Of a stretch of DNA of 64,000 bases, positions 56,936-64,000 are shown one piece after another. Numbering within the stretch: the stretch's first letter is position 1; the number at the start of each line of letters is the position of its first letter. The position numbers and the translations under genes are program-made. Under the pieces are notes generated by a model, which worked only from the letters and a program-made list of their open reading frames with translations, did no database searches and had not been told where the DNA came from. This DNA is from Galbula dea (lineage: Eukaryota > Chordata > Aves > Piciformes > Galbulidae): the NCBI GenBank assembly GCA_013399015.1, contig VWZX01000869.1, positions 434,001 to 498,000 of the forward strand, read 5' to 3'.

Positions 56936-59900
56936 AACCATTGTTAATGCTGCCTGCAGCTGTCTTGAGGCCATAGAAATGAGTCTGTATTGAGGCAGGC
57001 ATTGACCATTCTCAGGCATTCTCTGCCCTGACCTGTCCTAGGTTTTGGTTAATTCTCATCTTTAATTATTTGTTTTGTTTGCCAGTTACATTTTTTATTA
57101 TGTCAGTTCTTATATTTCTTTGATTTATTAATAGAGGAGGAGAAAGAAGCCTACAGTATTAACTGCTGGTGTCAACACGGAGAGTTGAGATCTATAATTG
57201 TTAGAACTGTTATTCAGACACATGTGACCTTATCCAATAACCATAGGTTTCAGGCACCTTTGTGAGTGACACTTTTACAACAGATTGTTATTTAAGCATG
57301 TGTTGCAAGGATTCCCGGCACCAAGTACCGTTACTGCTTTCAGATTCTTTCCCTAAAGACAAAGTTTCCATAGTCTCCTCATATGAGCAGGTGGCTTTGC
57401 TGACTTCTGAAGCTGTATTATCCACAGAGTCTGTCTTGATATGGGAAGGACAGGCTTCCTGGTAAACAGTAACAAGGTCCTTGTCTTCCCACCCATGCAG
57501 TCTGGTAAGTTTCAGAGCTGTTTTCACACCACCAAAACCAGGCCAGGAAATCACCTTAGATTCTTCTGCTGCAGGGCTTTAATCTAGTCACCCCGGGTTT
57601 GAACTGTGATACAGACTTTCGCTCCCTGTCCAACCTAGAAGAGTAATTTAAAGAGTAAGATCCTCTTGGTGCCAAGACAACCACTGACAACTGCTGAGAT
57701 GTAGGAGAAAGCTTTAATTGGAATTAATTTAATTGGACATGAAAAAATAAAGTAAAAATGCCCAGAGCAAGCATCCCTGTTGCTCCTTTGCCTTTGTTAA
57801 ATTTTTTACTACTGGTGAATTTTCCAGTACCAGACAAAGGGTACACAAATAGAGGAAAAATGCAGACAGGCTGAAGTGTGAACTTTGAGAAGTTGGCGAA
57901 AGAACAATACTCTTTCTGTCTTGAGAAATGGAGTAATCCAGTAAAATCTTACCACTGGTTCAAAGCATGAAACAAAGTCAAAGATGTAAAAAGACTCTGT
58001 GGATTAAAGCAAATCCACAATGGCAGAAAAGCATACCAGCTACAAATGTTCTCCCTGCGCCTGCAGACAAGGATGCTCTCTCAGCCTCAAGTGATAAACC
58101 ACTTATCCATTTGGCTTAGGGCCAAAAGATTTGGAGATCTGAAGCAAAACTGATCACTTTAGGAGAGAGACTGCTATGGGTAATTAAAGGCAGATTATTG
58201 GATTAAGATTTGATGCAAATTTGAAGTCCTTCTTTTTGTTTCCAGATTTATTTTATTTTTTGTGTCCTCTTTGTCTCTGGCTAACTATAATTGAATGAGT
58301 CTTTAAACTGTAGATTGTAATTTTGCTGTCAGCAATGGAGCTTTAATTTCAGTTGTTTATTAGAAAATTTCTCTGTGAGTTTGTGAGTTTTGTTAGCTAG
58401 AGGGACTTGAATCTATTGTAAAGCCTCCTCCACAAAGCTGTGGACAGTGTATCATGTTCTGGTGCTTTAAATATTTTATTTGCTAGTATGAGAAGAAGAG
58501 ATAATCTCTGTCCCAACCAATATTCCCCTCTTCTTCACTGCGGTTGCGATCTTCTACACAGGCTTGTTTTTAGACACAAGGAGGGATTTCCATCAAGGTT
58601 CCCTGTCTTTGAGTGTGGCCCTGGCCCACATTTATGGACATGGCAAATCTGTGATATCCTCTTCAGAACTACAGTGAGAAGGGAAGTTTTCCTCTTTTAT
58701 AGATGAACATACACATCCCCAGTCAGAAGAGCTGTTCTCATGAATCGCTACTGAAAGATATGAGAGGAGTAAATGAATGCAGAAAAATGGAGGAGAAACC
58801 GTTGCAGGAAGAAGTCAGACTAATTTATGGACCTCCATTGCTTCTTCAAAAGAAATATATACCCTCTTGCAAAAAAGCGTAGGGAGAGTTAAAGCAGCAG
58901 CTGAGGATTCTTGGAGTGCAGGAGAATCCTCAGCTGCCATGGAAATAATGAGGACACCACCAGCTGTTCCTAGTCTGGCCCACACAGTTTGGGGGCACTG
59001 TTGAAGGCCAGCTGGTACACACTGCTCAGGTGATGCTGCTGGTGAGGTATAAATGCTGTGTGATCACACCACTAAGGAAAGTCTCAAAACGTGTTTAAAG
59101 ACCACCACAACAATGTGGAACAATTTCTTTTCTGTTTCACCCAGCTACATTTTGTAAAAAAATGTTCTGACATCATGAGTGTGTGCCTGTGATGAGTAAC
59201 TGAATGATCTCACTGCTGCATCTGTGTCTATTCCTCCTGTTCTCTACCCACTGCTCTGTGACTTCACTGCTCTATGTCCAAGATGCTTGTAGGCTCTTTG
59301 GCATCTGTGCTTTGTCTCTGTGATGTCATTTGAATCACACATTTTAAGATAAACAACATGAAAAAAGAAGAACTATCAAGAGAGTAAGCCAATAGAGAGA
59401 CTGTATGATAGCATGCCACCATTAGACGTTTTTGTAGGGAATTCTCTGAAACTTTCTGAATCTGTTTGAGAAAAACATGGCATGATGTGTTTTATCCCTG
59501 TTCAAGCTGGATAATTAGGGAGTTTTTATTTTTCTTATCCTCTCTCACAGTGTACCACAGGCATGCTTTTATTGCACAGTGTCACTCTACCTTGTGGAGT
59601 CTTGTTGCTTAAATAGCTGTAGTTACTCAAGCAACAATAAAGCTGTATGTCTGCAGAGTCTAACTCTACCTCTTTACCCACTGTGCTACCTGTAAGAGAC
59701 AGCAGAACCAAGCAAAACTGAAGAATGGGGTCTGCTTAAACGCTATGCAGCGATATTAGATGTTAGATGCTTATGTCACTGTCAGTCATTCGGAGTAGAG
59801 CTCTAATATTGCTCACTCTCACTCTCTCAGTCCCTCTCTCTTCACTCTAATTGAACCCTTTACAATTAAGATAAATTTTGAGCAATCAAATCTGGAATGT

Positions 59901-61102
59901 GGATGAACAGTCCCTTGTGCAATCCCAAAAGTTCAACTTTAGGAGGTTATTTCATACACTGTAAATCATTATCCCAGTTTAACTACAACACATGGGACCA
60001 CAAGTTCTTGGAAAAGCTTGCTACAGCAACTTCATTTATGAAGATAACTTAGTGGGAAAGGTTCTCTATTTACAACTGTGAGATTTTATAGGGCATACCA
60101 GATTCTTTAATGTTAGCACCTTAGCAATCAGTGAGAGGCAGTCCAGCGGATAGACCCTACAGCTCATTACCAGAAAATGAGGTGTGACTCCTGAAGATGG
60201 ATTTCCAGTATCTGTAAGTCACACTAGCATTTCAAGATAGAGGGGGACACACAGCCTATTTTACTCAGCTTGAGGTACAGCCCTCTAGTGATGAGTAACA
60301 GGGCTATGATCCAGAGCTGCTATTAGTCATACGAACACTCAGAATATCATGGGGGAAAAAATGAAACAAATAAGCTTTCAGAAAGAGGAAGAGAAAAAAT
60401 GGGAATACTCTGATTCTCATAATAAAGACCAAAAACATTCATGTGGTTTGAATGGACAAGAAACCAGAGGTGTTTGGACCAGCCTTATTCTCCCAGCTTC
60501 AGATAGAACCCCATGCTTGCCTGGTGCAGAGGTTAGAAGAAAGAATGATGTAGTTTTCTTCAGGGTTCAACAGGTTTCTGAATTTATTAGGTCTTCCCAA
60601 TCAAGCTCATCAAGATTCATTTATACAGCTTTTCTGTTGTTGGGCTTGTATATGTTGTTTTGTGACCTTAGAACCTATGCTCCTCTGGCTAACCAGATCA
60701 TTCCTCAGATCCTACTTCACTGTAAAGGAATTTTCATATATTTTGTGCATCATCTGTAGGGATATCAAAAAGGAATTTCACATCCTTAGTACCATTTCTT
60801 CCATAAGTTGCCTCCTTCCCATGCTAAGGTTACTCTTTCAGATGTGATCTTTGTCTTCAGCTAGTTTTGATCTTTGCAGAAGTTCAAAAAAAAAAAGACA
60901 AAACAACTTGTAATTTTGTTGTAGAAGTCTTGTTATGAAATAATTAGGCAGAAGTTGAAAACACGTCTACGAAACAGTCTCTATCATGCAAAATCTATTT
61001 TTACATGCTCTCATGCTATTTACTTTTAATTTGCCTGAACTGTGGCACTTCACATGAGTGAAGTATTTTGTGAAGGTTGTGGTTCAGCCCTATACAGAAG
61101 GA
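56936..61102. other. Unique non-coding DNA, no gene firmly seen
   Basis: Contains the window's longest frame (136 codons, 60349-60759 plus). It starts Lys/Glu-rich and ends hydrophobic, and has no recognised family or promoter. Complementary frames at 57262-57465 (plus) and 57288-57554 (minus) cover the same DNA, so at most one could code. A CTCACTCTCA pyrimidine tract lies near 59810-59850. Confidence 0.45.
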
Positions 61103-61140
61103 TAGTACAAGCTATAGCTAGTTAGTACAAGCTATAGCTA
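61103..61140. repeat. 20-bp tandem duplication containing AGCTATAGCT
   Basis: TAGTACAAGCTATAGCTAGT at 61103 is followed at 61123 by the same sequence, identical for 18 bases before diverging. Each copy contains the 10-base palindrome AGCTATAGCT. The identical copies imply a recent event. Confidence 0.85.
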
Positions 61141-62337
61141 TTTAAATCCCTCTCAAACTCTCAAAATGCCTTTTACCTTGGATTCCACTCTGAAGGAGAA
61201 AAGGAATGGATTGCTTTATATATATTGCCCTGTCTGGGGTTTCTCTCTTCTGTATGCCAATGCTTAAATAAAACCTGATTTATCTCATTAGGTAGGAATT
61301 CATATCTTGCCACATGTCGTTCTGAAAACAATTTTTCCTCCTCCTTTGGGACCCGATTCTCTGAAGTGCTGAGCCTCTGGTGAGAACATGCTAAGGACCA
61401 CAGGTTCTGCTTAAGTTCAAGGGGGGGGAATGAAGTTACTAAGCACTTCCACGATTAGGCAGTTTGTGACTGTGTTAAAGCTTTTCTACCAGAAAGAATT
61501 GCTCTTTTCATGGCATTTATTACATGTCTCCTTGAGTCTCCTTTGCAGACTCTTTCTGCCATCTTTCTGTAATATGAGGAAATTTGATCCTGGAGTTATG
61601 GTGACAAACTCTTTCCAGCCATGCCACTGCAGCTTTTCTTATCACCAGAAACCATCAGTGGAATTACAGCTCTATATTATTTCACTGCTTTTTTCTTATA
61701 TTCTATGACACATGAACTTGAAAGCTCAAGTGTATATTACTGCACAGAGACACAGAAGATGGCTTTCACATTAAAATCTCTTTGAAGAAAGGAGTGAGAG
61801 GGGAAGGGAATTGCCTAATTAAGTAATTACCTTGTTGTCTCAGTTTATTGAGATATAAGTAGTAACTCATCAACAACAATGCAGTTCTGAGTGGCTGGTA
61901 AATAACGACCTAGAGAGCTCTTTACAGCCACAGTGTCAAAACTACTGAGAGTTTCCTGCTGCCTGGTCTGCTCTCCAGCTCTGCTCTCCAGCTCTGCTCC
62001 TCTCTTCCACCCAGTCACTTCCTTCTCCATTTCCGCAGTGCATTTCTGTTTTTACGCTGGGCTTGTGTTTCCAGAAATCTGTCATGATGTTGTCTGGTGG
62101 GTTTTCTTGGGGCCAGCTCCATGTTTATTGTGAAATGCCACAGCTTGGGTTTATGACAGCTGAAAATCTGACCCTTCATGTATCCTCTAACCCTCTATGC
62201 CAGGACGATTTTGGCAAGAATATAGTCTGAATTATAGATGTATATGCTGCCTATGTTTTAACACGTAGCAGACTAGGCTGGGGTAAATCCTATTTGTGAG
62301 CATTTTCATTGTTATATCCCTGTCAGCTCATCAGTCT
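61141..62337. other. Unique non-coding DNA, no gene seen
   Basis: A 13-base duplication (CTCTCCAGCTCTG twice) lies at about 61971-61996. TATATATATTG near 61218 and AATAAAACCTG near 61266 look promoter- and poly(A)-like but define no element. A 92-codon plus frame at 61430-61708 is unassigned. Confidence 0.5.
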
Positions 62338-62402
62338 AATCTCACCAGTGTAGTCAGAATGCACAACATAATCTCATTCTGTGTAGTCAGAATGCACAAC
62401 TG
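62338..62402. repeat. 32/33-bp tandem duplication
   Basis: AATCTCACCAGTGTAGTCAG at 62338 and AATCTCATTCTGTGTAGTCA at 62370 begin two adjacent units. The last 20 bases of each, GTGTAGTCAGAATGCACAAC (62348-62367 and 62381-62400), are identical. The units differ only near the start, by a few substitutions and one extra base. Confidence 0.9.
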
Positions 62403-64000
62403 CCAGGCGCAACTGTGAATTGCCATCTTCAGAAACCATCTCCTTTAGAAAGGAGCAGTGGGCGCCCTGAGTGGAAAGTGCTTCTGTGTCTTAGTCTGAA
62501 GTGAGAAGGACAGATTAGCTAAACTAGGAGTGGTTAATGGTTTTTTTAAAGATTTTTTTGCCTTACCTACATTGGGTACAAAGTTTCATTCAAAACTGAA
62601 ATAAAGTGTATTGGCTAAATCATAATACTTTTGTTGGAAAACCCTCCATAGATTCTTCTTCTTAAGCATTATCTGCAAGACTTCATTTCTTAAGTCCTGA
62701 GTGACATGTGAGCAGCGCTCTTAGCAAGCAATCAGTCTACAAAGTTGTGCCTGATGTCACCACTTGTGCCTTACTGCTGCTGAGGGTGGTGGCTGTGAAG
62801 GAAGACTCCTCATTGAATTCTGGGTTCCACAGACCATCTGAGTTTGTTGTGATAAGTATCACAGGAGTGGGTGAGTCAGTAGTTTAGGCAGTTTGCCTGG
62901 GCATTTGTAAAGGAACAAACAAAACCCATCTCCTTAATCCTCTCCCATGACCAGCCATAAAAAACTGTATGTTTTTTCTCACACAGCTTTAGGATGGAAG
63001 TTTACTAGCCAGGTCCTGACCCATGTGGTAGAGCTGTCCACCGGCTGCTCCTTGGTGCTAGCAGCTGCCAGGGACTGTTCTGGGCATTATGAAGGGACAG
63101 TTTAAGTTTGGAAACATGCCTTCTTCTAGTGTGCCTCACTGCCTCTCTGTCAGCTTTGTTTTTTTCAGTCTAGAAACTGCCTACACTGCTCTAGGCCATC
63201 CGTTGTATTGCCTTGTTGTTGATGGCTGTGCTTGTTTTGAGGGGTGGTGAGGAGGAGGGACTGAATGGCATCACGATAGAAAATCAGACCAGGGCTTTGG
63301 GTAAATGATAATCTATTTGATTTTAAACTTTACGTTTTGGTCTCCTATCTGGGTAAATTGCTCTTCTATTGCTCATTAAATATCCCCTTTTCACTCCACT
63401 GCTCCAAAGCTTGCTGTCTATAAAATTGTTATGGTGGCTTCATACAGAAATAAAAGAAGAAACATTCTTCTATCTGCAAGCAAATATGGCCTGACTGCTT
63501 TTCAGAGAGGCTGGGTACATGGTGTATTTGACACCACAAGGAAAGAATGACAGCCTGGGTGAAAATAAGTTGGCCTTTTTAAATTTTTCTTATTTTTTTT
63601 TTTAAGATATTAATTGTATTCTTGTATCTATTGTAATCAGACACATCATCATGCAGAGCCAAAGTCTGAAAGTCTTCAGATTGTTTTGGACCGAGTTTTA
63701 ATGGCCTTGAGCTCTGTATTTGATGTACTGTTGTGTAGTGTTGCATAACCATCCCTTTGCAAACATTAACAGTAATCTAAGGTTCAGCCTGAGTGACAGC
63801 TATGCATTGTGAATAGGTCTGTTTAGGTGGCTGGGTGATGTAAATAAGGATGACTAAGCCATGCCACATACACAAAATTGGCCATATGATATTGTTCCCT
63901 TTGCATTTTTCTAAGTCTTTTGAAGTTAGGGAGGGGAAATGACAGGGTGCATGAAAGCAGCACAGCTCACAGCTCAGCAGTCAGTTGTAGTTTGAGGTTT
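62403..64000. other. Unique non-coding DNA, no gene seen
   Basis: No repeat, RNA gene or candidate exon recognised. T-rich tracts occur near 63590-63605. GC is slightly higher around 62740-62830 and 63030-63090, but no coding frame stands out. Confidence 0.5.

Noticed and set aside
57262..57554. Overlapping opposite-strand frames that both look fairly protein-like
   Set aside because: Mutual overlap on opposite strands is a sign of stop-poor composition; no supporting signals for either.
60349..60759. Longest open frame in the window (136 codons, plus)
   Set aside because: Biased Lys/Glu start and AT-derived hydrophobic end, no recognised domain, no promoter or splice context. The length is within chance for 64 kb read in six frames.
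1..64000. Bacterial-type features: operons, ribosome binding sites, CRISPR arrays, insertion sequences, origins
   Set aside because: The window is vertebrate nuclear DNA, as shown by CR1 and avian LTR content. None of these features is present.

Overview
The window looks like ordinary AT-rich, CpG-poor vertebrate nuclear DNA from a bird. The main evidence is repeat content. There are at least eight CR1 (chicken repeat 1) LINE fragments. They have the typical avian 3' end with short ATTCTGTG/ATTCTATG tails, or CACAGAATC on the opposite strand. There are also five solo LTRs from two avian endogenous-retrovirus families and a few very old MIR/CORE-SINE-like fragments. The LTR types suggest a neoavian bird, perhaps a songbird, but that is inference from remembered consensus sequences.

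I find no complete protein-coding gene, CpG island, tRNA, rRNA, CRISPR array or bacterial-type operon. Open frames are short (at most 136 codons), scattered over both strands, and mostly what chance gives, apart from those that read CR1 reverse transcriptase. The window is therefore either intergenic or lies inside large introns. Two short stretches have good splice signals around an open frame and are reported as candidate exons only: 28308-28590 (minus) and 11411-11482 (plus). I could not identify either protein.

Layout: 1-9.7 kb is unique DNA with one near-perfect palindrome (576-599), a TA/CATA microsatellite and faint MIR-like remnants. A 45-bp minisatellite lies at 9.77-9.95 kb, and a GC-richer patch with the 72-nt candidate exon at 10.9-11.5 kb. 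A relatively young CR1 sits at 16.2-16.8 kb. The repeat-rich core, 22-49 kb, holds four LTRs of family A (22355 plus; 27742, 36773 and 41078 minus), one LTR of family B (30394 plus) and most CR1 fragments. From 48.7 to 64 kb the sequence is mostly unique, with a MIR-like fragment near 56.8 kb and two short tandem duplications near 61.1 and 62.3 kb.

Nothing here amounts to a new biological system. The items most worth checking are the two candidate exons, the minisatellite, the palindrome and the cluster of related LTRs.
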